Position numbers and translations under genes: made by a program
Assembly: GCA_947456995.1 (NCBI GenBank)
Contig: CANGVB010000073.1
Coordinates: 1 to 10,179, forward strand
DNA: 10,179 nt
DNA from: Bryobacteraceae bacterium
GTDB taxonomy: Bacteria > Acidobacteriota > Terriglobia > Bryobacterales > Bryobacteraceae
Direction of reading: 5' to 3'
In this document: in pieces, positions 1-6,069 of the stretch
Layout: every line of letters starts with the position of its first letter
How positions within the stretch are numbered: the stretch's first letter is position 1
The notes under the pieces: model-generated
The model's database searches: none
Seen by the model: only the letters and a program-made list of their open reading frames with translations
What the model was told of the DNA's origin: nothing

Positions 1-253
1 CAACCCTGCCGGCATCGCAATGGACGACAAACCCGAAGTGGTCACGGCCGTACTAAAAGAAATGAAGGCTGCCGGCAAGGGCATCATTGGCATGAAGGTG
101 CTTGGTGCAGGCAAGCTTCGCACGAAAGCCGACGAAGCCATTCAGTGGCATCTCGCCCAGGGCCTGACAGACTGCTTCACGATCGGTAGCGAGAGCCGCG
201 CCGAAATGGAAGATCTGTTGAACAAGATTCCAGCTGCGTCTACACGCGGCTAA
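1..253 (+). CDS. Aldo/keto reductase, C-terminal part (5' end outside the window)
   Basis: This is the last 83 or so codons of an aldo/keto reductase, an NAD(P)H-dependent oxidoreductase with a TIM-barrel fold. The first complete codon is at position 2 and the stop is TAA at 251-253. Seen in the sequence: an opening NPAG turn, the helix PEVVTAVLKEMKAAGKG, the strand IIGMKVLGAGKL, and the closing segment CFTIGSESRAEMEDLL. The last resembles the family's C-terminal cofactor-binding strand and helix (typically a G-S-x-S or similar turn followed by an acidic helix). The opening NPAG and strand wording recall the twin-arginine-exported aldo/keto reductases common in Acidobacteria, but the N-terminus is missing, so export and substrate cannot be judged. 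It is probably the upstream member of the operon that continues 27 nt later. Confidence 0.8.
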   Translation, partial: NPAGIAMDDKPEVVTAVLKEMKAAGKGIIGMKVLGAGKLRTKADEAIQWHLAQGLTDCFTIGSESRAEMEDLLNKIPAASTRG

Positions 254-267
254 GATTTCGATTTTAT

Positions 268-272
268 AGGAG
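268..272 (+). promoter_or_regulatory. Shine-Dalgarno AGGAG that decides the start at 281
   Basis: AGGAG lies 8 nt before the ATG at 281 but only 2 nt before the in-frame ATG at 275. The spacing favours 281 as the real start. The resulting N-terminus, MKKNW, is also a more usual signal-peptide n-region. Confidence 0.7.
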
Positions 273-280
273 AAATGAAA

Positions 281-829
281 ATGAAGAAAAATTGGATGGC
301 AGCAGTTGCAGGTCTTGGCGTTTGCCTGCTTGGAACCATGCTCGTAGCACAGACCCCCAAGAAGGGTGCCTCGACGATTTTGCAGCCGCAAATGACCGTG
401 GCCGCCGATGGCGGTACTCACGAAAAGCCTCACGCCACGCTTGGCGAAGCTGTCAAGGCTGGTGAAGAATGGTCAGCCACCACGCTTGGTGCATCGGTTG
501 ACGGCAAGCCCAATCCTGGTGCGAAGCCGATCAAGATCACTGGCGAAGTTTTGGACTTCTCCTGCTACATGCAGATTGGCAAGCACGGCGACAAGCATCG
601 CGCCTGCGCGCAGAAGTGCTTCAAGGCCGGGCAGCCCATCGGCTTGCTTGCCAAGGACGGATCGCTCTACATGTTGATGGACGAAGAGCATGATCTGCGT
701 CGCGATGGCCAGACGGACTTCCGCACCTCCGCCATCGAGCACGCTGCACACATCGTCGAAGTGAACGGTACTCTTTGGTCACACAACGGTGTCAAGGCAA
801 TCTACGTTCACGGCTTCACGAAGAAGTAG
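281..829 (+). CDS. Secreted Cys/His-motif protein of unknown function
   Basis: I do not recognise a named family for this 182-aa protein. It has a clear signal peptide: MKKNW, then a hydrophobic stretch to about residue 22 with likely cleavage near LVAQ, so it should act in the periplasm or outside the cell. Residues 25-85 look flexible and rich in Gly, Lys and Ala. The ordered domain (about 86-182) begins ITGEVLDFSCY and has the spaced motif C95-x6-H102-x3-H106-x2-C109-x3-C113, then GLLAKDGSLYML. Further His residues are at 137, 154, 157, 168 and 177. The V-rich strand pattern after each loop suggests a small beta-barrel (OB-like) domain; this is inference. The Cys/His cluster could bind a metal or form disulfides. 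It sits 7 nt before a diheme peroxidase gene, so a role as redox or metal partner of that enzyme is plausible but unproven. Confidence 0.7.
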   Translation: MKKNWMAAVAGLGVCLLGTMLVAQTPKKGASTILQPQMTVAADGGTHEKPHATLGEAVKAGEEWSATTLGASVDGKPNPGAKPIKITGEVLDFSCYMQIGKHGDKHRACAQKCFKAGQPIGLLAKDGSLYMLMDEEHDLRRDGQTDFRTSAIEHAAHIVEVNGTLWSHNGVKAIYVHGFTKK

Positions 830-836
830 GTTAGGC

Positions 837-1847
837 ATGAAGGTCTCATACTTGTTCCGGCTGGCGCTTGTTGCGCCAGCCTTTGCCATCTTGGCGGCAG
901 ACCCTGCACTTGAGGTGCCCCTCGGTCTGCTGCCAATTCAATTCCCCAAATCGAATCCGTATTCCGTCGAGAAGCGCGAACTCGGCCGCTTGCTCTATTA
1001 CGACGAGCGTTTGAGTGCTGATGGCACAGTGGCTTGCGCCACCTGCCACGCTCCCGAAAACGCCTTCACCGACAACAAGCCCGTCAGCAGCGGCATCAAG
1101 GGCCAGACAGGTGGACGCAGCGCCCCGACGGTGTTTAATCGCGCTTACTCTCTGGCACAGTTCTGGGACGGCCGCGCGAAGTCACTCGAAGAGCAGGCCG
1201 GTGGGCCGATGCAGAACCCGATCGAGATGGGCAACACCCACGAGGTTGTCGTCAAGACTCTTAAAGGCATCCCCGGGTACGTGGCACGTTTCAAGCAGGC
1301 TTTCGGTAGCGAAGATTTTGGCATCGACGAAGTAACCAAAGCAATCGCAACCTACGAACGCACTGTGTTGAGCGGCAACTCGCCCTACGACCGTTACAAG
1401 GCTGGCAACAAGAAGGCGATGAGCGCGAGCCAGATTCGCGGCTTTGATGTTTACTTCAACAAGGCCAAGTGCGATCAGTGCCACGAAGGCGTTAACCTCA
1501 CTACCAACGCTTATCACAACCTGGGAGTAGGCACCGACAAGCCGAACCCGGATGAAGGCCGTATGGCTGTGACCAAGAATGCTGCGGATTGGGGTGCCTT
1601 TAAGACTCCAACCCTGCGCGAAATTGCCCGCACTGCACCCTACATGCATGACGGAAGCCTGGCCACTCTTGAAGATGTTGTTGAGTATTACGACAAGGGC
1701 GGCAATCCCAACAAGAACCTCGATGAGCGCATGAAGCCTCTGAAGCTGACGGCGCAGGAGAAGAAGGATCTTGTTGAGTTTATGAAGGCCCTCAGTGGCG
1801 AAGGCTGGCAGGCAAAGCTTGTCGCGCCAACAGTATTTCCCAAGTAA
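837..1847 (+). CDS. MauG-like diheme cytochrome c peroxidase family protein
   Basis: A 336-aa exported diheme c-type cytochrome of the CCP/MauG family; relatives reduce H2O2 or carry out high-valent-heme oxidations in the periplasm. The signal peptide is residues 1-21. Heme 1 motif CATCH is at 67-71 and heme 2 motif CDQCH at 212-216. FWDGR (109-113) carries Trp110, placed like the inter-heme Trp of the family, and is followed by SLEEQA. PTLREIARTAPYMHDGS lies around 258-274. No His follows CATCH where classical peroxidases place the distal ligand of the low-potential heme, and Tyr284/Tyr285 lie 13-14 residues after His271, where classical enzymes have the distal Met and MauG has Tyr. The protein therefore looks MauG-like rather than a textbook CCP (alignment from memory). 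The ATG at 837 is preferred over an in-frame ATG at 789 because it starts exactly at the signal peptide and follows an AGG at 828-830. Confidence 0.9.
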   Translation: MKVSYLFRLALVAPAFAILAADPALEVPLGLLPIQFPKSNPYSVEKRELGRLLYYDERLSADGTVACATCHAPENAFTDNKPVSSGIKGQTGGRSAPTVFNRAYSLAQFWDGRAKSLEEQAGGPMQNPIEMGNTHEVVVKTLKGIPGYVARFKQAFGSEDFGIDEVTKAIATYERTVLSGNSPYDRYKAGNKKAMSASQIRGFDVYFNKAKCDQCHEGVNLTTNAYHNLGVGTDKPNPDEGRMAVTKNAADWGAFKTPTLREIARTAPYMHDGSLATLEDVVEYYDKGGNPNKNLDERMKPLKLTAQEKKDLVEFMKALSGEGWQAKLVAPTVFPK

Positions 1848-1856
1848 GGAATTGGA

Positions 1857-2828
1857 ATGAAATCAAGACGGACAGTAATGGGCGGCCTCGGACTTGGGGC
1901 CGCCACCCTTTTGTTTGAAGCCGGCTGTGGCGGCGAGAAGAAGCGTGTCATTGGCGTTGTCCCCAAAGGGCGCGCTCACCTCTTCTGGCAGAGCGTTCAG
2001 GCTGGCGCGATTCTTGCGTCCCGCGAGACTGGTGTTGAGATCTCGTGGAATGGCCCGGCCAGTGAAACCGATTTCAATGGCCAGTTGCAGATTGTCGATT
2101 CGATGATCAACCGCCGCGTAGATGCCATTTGTCTTGCGCCGATCGACAAGAAGGCGATGGTGAGTGTGGTGGAGCGTGCCGCTGCTCAGAAGATCCCGGT
2201 TGTGATCTTTGACTCGGCCGTGGACACTGACAAATTCATCAGCCAGATTGCTACCGACAACTATGCGGCCGGTGCATTGGCGGCCCAGCGTATGGGCGAA
2301 ATCCTCGGTGGTAAGGGCGAAGTTGTGATCGTAGCTGTGCAGCCCGGAGCCGCTTCGACGATGGCTCGCGAGAGTGGCTTCGAAGAAACGATTGCCAAGA
2401 AATTCCCGGAAATCAAAATTGCCGACAAGCGCTTCGGAATGGCCGATTACGCCAAGAGCCTTTCGGTAACCGAGAACATGCTCACGGCACACCCGAATGC
2501 CAACGGTCTTTTTGCCTCCAACGAATCCAGCGCTGCTGGTGCCGCGCAGGCTCTGCGTGGACGCGCTAATTCCAAGATCAAGATGGTGGGCTTTGATTCT
2601 TCAGCGCCGTTGATCGAAGATTTGCGCAAAGGCGTGATTGATTCTCTGGTGGTGCAGCAGCCCTTCAAGATGGGTTACGAGAGCGTGATGGCGGCAGTTG
2701 CCCATCTGGGCGGCAAGCCTGTGACCAAGATCAACAACCTCGAACCGAAGCTGGTGATGGCCAGCAATGTCGATCAGCCCGAAATTCAGGCCCTGGTGAA
2801 TCCAGATCTGAAGAAATATCTGCCTTAG
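1857..2828 (+). CDS. Periplasmic sugar-binding protein (RbsB-like, Peripla_BP_4)
   Basis: A 323-aa type I periplasmic binding protein like the ribose/xylose-binding components of ABC transporters. The AAGGA at 1846-1850 is 6 nt before the ATG. The N-terminus KSRRTVMGG followed by a hydrophobic stretch and Cys24 (EAGC) resembles a Tat-type signal with a lipoprotein Cys, but the lipobox is poor because Glu is at -3. Family landmarks: VIGVVPKG (31-38), VDAICLAPID (88-97), IPVVIFDS (113-120), ATDNYAAG (132-139), LFASNESSA (218-226), MVGFDSS (243-249) and VVQQPF (265-270). These form the two Rossmann-like lobes and the ligand cleft; Asp119, Asp134, Asn222, Asp247 and Gln267/268 are candidate ligand contacts. 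No permease or ATPase gene is adjacent, although it ends the operon, so it may serve a transporter encoded elsewhere or act as a sensor. The ligand is unknown. Confidence 0.88.
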   Translation: MKSRRTVMGGLGLGAATLLFEAGCGGEKKRVIGVVPKGRAHLFWQSVQAGAILASRETGVEISWNGPASETDFNGQLQIVDSMINRRVDAICLAPIDKKAMVSVVERAAAQKIPVVIFDSAVDTDKFISQIATDNYAAGALAAQRMGEILGGKGEVVIVAVQPGAASTMARESGFEETIAKKFPEIKIADKRFGMADYAKSLSVTENMLTAHPNANGLFASNESSAAGAAQALRGRANSKIKMVGFDSSAPLIEDLRKGVIDSLVVQQPFKMGYESVMAAVAHLGGKPVTKINNLEPKLVMASNVDQPEIQALVNPDLKKYLP

Positions 2829-2854
2829 GGCACGAGTTCTTTAAGGCTGATTTT
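2822..2854 (+). terminator. Candidate hairpin terminator over the convergent stop codons
   Basis: GCCTTAGGG at 2822-2830 can pair with CTTTAAGGC at 2839-2847 (seven Watson-Crick and two G-U pairs, 8-nt loop), and a short T run follows at 2851-2854. The 5' arm contains the stop codons of both convergent genes. The G-U pairs become A/C mismatches on the opposite strand, so the plus-strand transcript forms the better hairpin. The T run is only four bases, so termination would be weak. Confidence 0.35.
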
Positions 2855-3355
2855 GCGGAAGGAAATCGGCTTGCCAGGATTAAACTGCAAGCCGATAAAG
2901 CCGCTCAGGCTGTGCTTGTCTGAAGCCTCAAGTACCTTCTTGCCGTTGTGCTTCACAATGATTTTAGGCCCAAGGTGGGTCACCTCAAAGGTGTTCCATT
3001 CGTTGGGCTTTATTTTTGTTTCCGTAGCTTCAGCTATGCCAACGATCGAGCCGGTCTTGAAGTCCTTACGGTCGTCAAAAATCTGCAGCTCATAACCGGT
3101 CTCATGAGGCTTGCCTGTGGCGTCGCTGCGCAAAAACACGCCGCTGTTGCCATCAGCCGTGGTTTTGTATTCCAACTTCAGTTCGTAGTCTTTGTAGGTG
3201 TTTTCCGTGCGAAGCCAGCCTGCGGGACCTTTGTCGACAGTGATCGCTCCGTTTTCGACGCGAAAGTTAGCACCACCAACGTTGACCCAACCCTTCAGGG
3301 TTTTGCCGTCAAAGAGGCTCGATGCAGAGAGAAGAAGAAGGAGTGGAAGGAACAT
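2825..3355 (-). CDS. DUF1080 (3-keto-disaccharide hydrolase-like) secreted protein
   Basis: A 176-aa single-domain protein of the DUF1080 family (PF06439), a concanavalin-like beta-sandwich associated with carbohydrate handling; some members hydrolyse 3-keto-glycosides. Seen: a very short hydrophobic leader (MFLP, five Leu, SAS; residues 1-12) and then the family opening LFDGKTLKGW at 14-23. Later landmarks are NGAITVDKG, DYELKLEYKT, NSGVFLRSD, GYELQIFDD, EWNTFEVTHLG, IIVKHNGKKV, GFIGLQFNPG and the closing FRKISLKEL, all typical. The leader lacks a basic n-region, so export is likely but not certain. The open frame continues upstream into the tRNA gene, so the ATG at 3355 is the only sensible start. 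There is no Shine-Dalgarno sequence; a TATAAT lies 7 nt before the ATG (see that entry). The 3' end overlaps the plus-strand binding-protein gene by 4 nt. Confidence 0.87.
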   Translation of the reverse strand: MFLPLLLLLSASSLFDGKTLKGWVNVGGANFRVENGAITVDKGPAGWLRTENTYKDYELKLEYKTTADGNSGVFLRSDATGKPHETGYELQIFDDRKDFKTGSIVGIAEATETKIKPNEWNTFEVTHLGPKIIVKHNGKKVLEASDKHSLSGFIGLQFNPGKPISFRKISLKELVP

Positions 3356-3362
3356 GGGTCTA

Positions 3363-3368
3363 ATTATA
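3363..3368 (-). promoter_or_regulatory. TATAAT -10 candidate giving a leaderless DUF1080 mRNA
   Basis: On the minus strand a perfect TATAAT starts one base after the tRNA CCA end and stops 7 nt before the DUF1080 ATG. A transcript would start at or within a base of the ATG. No Shine-Dalgarno sequence competes with this reading. I see no good -35 at 16-18 nt, which would fall inside the tRNA T arm. Alternatively the gene is simply read through from the tRNA and prmA upstream. Confidence 0.4.
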
Positions 3369-3369
3369 A

Positions 3370-3446
3370 TGGTGCACCCGACAGGACTCGAACCTGTGAC
3401 CCTTTGCTTAGAAGGCAAATGCTCTATCCACCTGAGCTACGGGTGC
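3370..3446 (-). tRNA. tRNA-Arg (anticodon UCU, reads AGA/AGG)
   Basis: A complete 77-nt cloverleaf is visible on the minus strand. The acceptor stem GCACCCG pairs with CGGGTGC. The D arm is GCTC/GAGC with a 9-nt loop. The anticodon stem TTTGC/GCAAA encloses loop CTTCTAA, giving anticodon TCT. The T arm is ACAGG/CCTGT with loop TTCGAGT. Discriminator A and CCA are encoded. It lies 11 nt after the prmA stop on the same strand, so it may be processed from a shared transcript; I see no clear promoter in the short gap. It serves Arg codons that are scarce in the neighbouring genes, which mostly use CGN. Confidence 0.97.
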
Positions 3447-3457
3447 ACGTACCTTTA

Positions 3458-4237
3458 CTAGTTTAAGGGCAGGTCGAGCACGACACAACTCCATTCGCCT
3501 TCGGTTCGCTCGCTTACCGTACCAAGACCGAAGACCTGCTTCACCAGATTTGCCTCTTCGACGCCAAATCCGGCCAGCACAACACGCCCGCCAGGCTTGG
3601 CTGCGCGAATGATTTCGTCCGCAAAATTCACCAGCACCGTAGCGCTGATGTTGGCTGCAACAAGGTCAAACTTTTCACCGGCAAGACAATCAGGCATGCC
3701 TTGCACCACCGGGACACCGCTCAGTTCGCGAGTCAGGTGGCAACTGTCGGTCTCGACATCTACGCCGACGATAAAGCCCGCTCCCAGCATTTTTGCCCCA
3801 AGAGAAAGCAGCCCTGCGCCACAGCCGAGATCGAGCATGCGCATGCCTGGGGCCATGTACTCTTCGATCGCCACCAGACATTGGCGTGTCGATGGATGCT
3901 CGCCACTGCCGCACGCTGCACCATCCTGATAATGGATCCGCCAGCGGCCGGGCGGGGTTGGTTCCTCACTCCAGGACGGCGTGAAGAAGAAGCGCTCACC
4001 CACCAGGCGGCTCTTCCATACAAGGTGACTGATGGTAACCCAGTCGGTATCGTCCACTTCGACTTCAACGCCGAAGCCACTGGCGGCTTCTTTGGTGTCA
4101 AAGCTGGCACGCAGAATCCATTGCCCATCGGGCTCTTCTGTTTCCGAGATACCGGTAGTGCCGGCTTCGAACAGGTTCGCGATGAGGATGTCTTTTTCAT
4201 CCTCATTCGCACTCAGTACTACAACGTAATTGGCCAA
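3458..4237 (-). CDS. prmA: Ribosomal protein L11 methyltransferase PrmA
   Basis: A 259-aa SAM-dependent methyltransferase. PrmA modifies ribosomal protein L11 in the cytoplasm. The N-terminal region (1-90) begins YVVVLSANEDEKD and contains EAGTTGISE, matching the substrate-recognition domain. The linker motif ACGSGEHPSTRQCL (108-121) corresponds to the family's G-T-G-x-H-x-T-T segment. SAM motif I is LDLGCGAG (135-142), the acidic ribose contact is Asp160, motif IV is FDLVAANISA (190-199), and KPGGRVVLAGF follows (214-224). The C-terminal EGEWSCVVLDL also fits. It is somewhat shorter than the E. coli protein (about 293 aa). The start codon is TTG, placed directly after the TAG of the upstream peptidase gene and in the same frame. 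The next in-frame Met is residue 128, so TTG is the only start that keeps the N-terminal domain. No Shine-Dalgarno sequence is visible; coupled re-initiation is likely. Confidence 0.83.
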   Translation of the reverse strand: MANYVVVLSANEDEKDILIANLFEAGTTGISETEEPDGQWILRASFDTKEAASGFGVEVEVDDTDWVTISHLVWKSRLVGERFFFTPSWSEEPTPPGRWRIHYQDGAACGSGEHPSTRQCLVAIEEYMAPGMRMLDLGCGAGLLSLGAKMLGAGFIVGVDVETDSCHLTRELSGVPVVQGMPDCLAGEKFDLVAANISATVLVNFADEIIRAAKPGGRVVLAGFGVEEANLVKQVFGLGTVSERTEGEWSCVVLDLPLN

Positions 4238-5854
4238 CTAGTTTTTCGCGAAGCGTTTAAAAAAGCTCGCATCCTTCCATCTCGGAACTTCATTCGTGTT
4301 TGCCGCAGACCGGATCATCGAAGCCAGCACACGGTTGTACTTGGCAGCGGCATCCTTGTCGAGCGGCTGGTCGAGATCATCACCAGGTGCATGATAGCGC
4401 TCACGCAACCAGGTCTGAATCATCTTCTCTTCTGGCGTTCCCTTTTTGTAGCCGAACTTGAAGGCTAGTGCCGGCGTGCCATTGCGGATAAAGCTGTACT
4501 GGTCGCTGCGGACAAAGCTGTTGCGCTCTGGTGCAGGGTCGGCCCAAACCTCGATGCCCGCTTCCTCTGCGCCCTTGCGGGCGAGGTCTCCCAGTGTGGA
4601 CTCATCCACACCCAGAATCACCAGTCCCTTGAGCGGAAAGAGCGGAAGGTACATGTCCATGTTGAGGTTCCCCACGACTTTGGCTTTCTTCTCTTTGCCA
4701 AAGACCGGATGCTGGGCGTACCAGGTTGAGCCAAGCAAACCTTTCTCCTCGCCGGTAAGCGCGATAAAGGCGACGCTGCGCTTCAGGTCGATGTTGCCTT
4801 CCTTCAGATGCCGGGCTGCTTCAATCAGGCTCGCTACACCGCTTGCGTTGTCCATGGCTCCGTTGTAGATTTTGTCGCCCGCCAGTTTTTCGTTTACGCC
4901 GAGGTGGTCGAGGTGCGCTGTCACAACAATGAATTCATTCTTGAGTGTCGGGTCGCTGCCTTCGCGAATCCCGATCACGTTCGCGCTACCCACCTTTGTC
5001 TGTACATAAGACGCGCGCGCCAGCAACTTGCCCGTAAGCGGGAAGCCCGGCAGAGGCTTGCGATCGTTGGCGAGCTGAAACAGCTCTTCGATTGTGTGTC
5101 CGCTACCGGCAAAGAATTTAGAAGCGTGGGCTGCGTTGATTGTGAGGCTCAACTTTAGGCCATCTTTTGCAGGTGATTTTTCGTCAATCGACATGCTCGG
5201 CATCAGCCTCGCCAGCGTTGATCGCGACCAGGGAACATCTGTTGTTCGCGGATTGCCAATCGTAGCCATGCCAATCGCACCGGCTTCAATCAGCGCTTTG
5301 GCCCGCTCTCCGGCGCTCTGATAGTGACTCACCAGCGCTGCGGGAATGCCTGCAGGCTGACCACTGATAAAGACGGCAATCTTGCCCTTGAGGTCAAGCC
5401 CCTTCAGATCGTCGTAGTTGTGTTCTGGAATCTTTGTGCCATAACCGACGAAGACCATCTCTGCTTCGACCTTGGGTGCAGGTGCATTGCGGATGCCGAT
5501 ATTGGCATGCTCTCCGAGGGTCAATTGCTCTTCTTTGCCATCGCGCACCAGCGTCAGGCTGGATTTCGATTCATCAATCCGCCGGCTGAGAAAGCGCACT
5601 TTCTGCATGTAGCTTGACGCGCTGCCGCCTGGACGCAGGCCCACCTTTTCAAACTCAGAAGCGACATATTTTGCGGCAACTTCATAGCCTTCGCTACCGA
5701 TATCGCGGCCCTTCAACTCGTCCTTGGCCATCGCCTCGACATGCGCCCACCAACGCCGGCCTTCTTCGGTCAGGTTGATTTCAGCGGCACTCAGTGCAGC
5801 AGCAACCAAGGCGATGCCCGTGCCGCAACGCCAAACTCTTGCAAATTCGATCAT
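4238..5854 (-). CDS. Secreted M28-family zinc aminopeptidase with PA domain
   Basis: A 538-aa exported metallopeptidase of family M28, expected to remove N-terminal residues from peptides using two Zn ions. The signal peptide is about residues 1-24 (basic Arg pair, hydrophobic core, ALSAA). A PA domain lies near 130-200 (FVGYGTKIPE, then LKGKIAVFISGQPAG and the AKALIEAGAIGM helix). The catalytic domain shows the full M28 set: His314 and Asp316 in AHLDHLG, bridging Asp335 in NGAMDNASG, Glu369 (base) and Glu370 (Zn) in TGEEKGLLGS, Asp400 in NLNMDMY and His488 in RYHAPGDD. All key residues are present, so it should be active. The ATG at 5854 is preferred over an in-frame ATG at 5902 because the longer version adds a polar extension before the signal peptide and would overlap the zinc-ribbon gene. 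GAGGA at 5865-5869 precedes it by 10 nt. It is separated from prmA only by its own TAG. Confidence 0.92.
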   Translation of the reverse strand: MIEFARVWRCGTGIALVAAALSAAEINLTEEGRRWWAHVEAMAKDELKGRDIGSEGYEVAAKYVASEFEKVGLRPGGSASSYMQKVRFLSRRIDESKSSLTLVRDGKEEQLTLGEHANIGIRNAPAPKVEAEMVFVGYGTKIPEHNYDDLKGLDLKGKIAVFISGQPAGIPAALVSHYQSAGERAKALIEAGAIGMATIGNPRTTDVPWSRSTLARLMPSMSIDEKSPAKDGLKLSLTINAAHASKFFAGSGHTIEELFQLANDRKPLPGFPLTGKLLARASYVQTKVGSANVIGIREGSDPTLKNEFIVVTAHLDHLGVNEKLAGDKIYNGAMDNASGVASLIEAARHLKEGNIDLKRSVAFIALTGEEKGLLGSTWYAQHPVFGKEKKAKVVGNLNMDMYLPLFPLKGLVILGVDESTLGDLARKGAEEAGIEVWADPAPERNSFVRSDQYSFIRNGTPALAFKFGYKKGTPEEKMIQTWLRERYHAPGDDLDQPLDKDAAAKYNRVLASMIRSAANTNEVPRWKDASFFKRFAKN

Positions 5855-5867
5855 GAAATGAAAATCC

Positions 5868-6038
5868 TCAATAGTAGTCTGCGCAGGACATGTAGTAGCC
5901 ACATTGGGTACAGAAGAGCTTGCATTTGCGCTGTTCGAGGCGCAAACTGCACACGGGGCAGTAGAGCATGGGCTGGTCTTCCGGCATTGGTTCCGCGTTT
6001 TCGGGAAACGTTTCCTTTGGTGTCACGTCCTGATCCAT
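5868..6038 (-). CDS. Small zinc-ribbon protein (56 aa)
   Basis: A short minus-strand gene that automated calling can miss. The 56-aa product has an acidic, Pro-rich tail (1-24: many Asp, Glu and Pro) followed by a compact Cys-rich unit. CPVC at 27-30 and CTQC at 43-46 (then Gly47) form two classic zinc knuckles; extra Cys residues are at 39 and 52, and the chain ends SCADYY. The basic segment RLEQRKCK lies between the knuckles. There is no signal peptide, so it should be cytoplasmic. The fold is well supported by the motif; the function is unknown. Small zinc ribbons bind nucleic acid, the ribosome or a partner protein. It heads the minus-strand operon, 13 nt before the M28 peptidase gene. 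A TATAAT ends 9 nt before its ATG, and a GGAG only 2 nt away is too close to be a normal Shine-Dalgarno sequence. Confidence 0.8.
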   Translation of the reverse strand: MDQDVTPKETFPENAEPMPEDQPMLYCPVCSLRLEQRKCKLFCTQCGYYMSCADYY

Positions 6039-6047
6039 AACTCCATC

Positions 6048-6053
6048 ATTATA
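6048..6053 (-). promoter_or_regulatory. TATAAT -10 candidate for the minus-strand operon
   Basis: A perfect minus-strand TATAAT lies 9 nt before the zinc-ribbon ATG, so the predicted transcript would have a leader of about 0-4 nt. It is inside the 38-bp divergent gap facing the ggt-like gene. No convincing TTGACA-like -35 is visible. Confidence 0.5.
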
Positions 6054-6063
6054 TGAACGGCGC

Positions 6064-6069
6064 TACAAT
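6064..6069 (+). promoter_or_regulatory. TACAAT -10 candidate for the ggt-like operon
   Basis: TACAAT lies 7 nt before the ATG at 6077, so transcription would begin at or next to the start codon. No Shine-Dalgarno sequence precedes this ATG. The geometry equals that of the TATAAT before the DUF1080 gene. It also supports 6077 over the in-frame ATG at 6053, which would lie upstream of this box. Confidence 0.45.

Noticed and set aside
53..433. Minus-strand open frame of 126 codons at the left edge
   Set aside because: Antisense to the aldo/keto reductase end and the signal peptide of the next gene; no ribosome site or motif.
3370..3446. tRNA-Arg as an integration site for a mobile element
   Set aside because: No integrase, no duplicated tRNA end and no change in gene character on either side.
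2948..3466. Plus-strand open frames across the tRNA, with wording such as RTRTCDPLLRRQ
   Set aside because: This is the well-known artefact of translating the reverse complement of a tRNA gene; the rest lies antisense to the DUF1080 gene.
3457..4242. ACTAGT at both ends of prmA (3457-3462 and 4237-4242) as a mobile or recombination repeat
   Set aside because: The match is only 8 nt (AAACTAGT on the minus strand) and each copy consists of an Asn codon plus TAG; coincidence is the simpler explanation.
3701..4468. Plus-strand open frame of 255 codons
   Set aside because: Antisense to prmA and the peptidase, both of which have full catalytic motif sets; its composition looks random.
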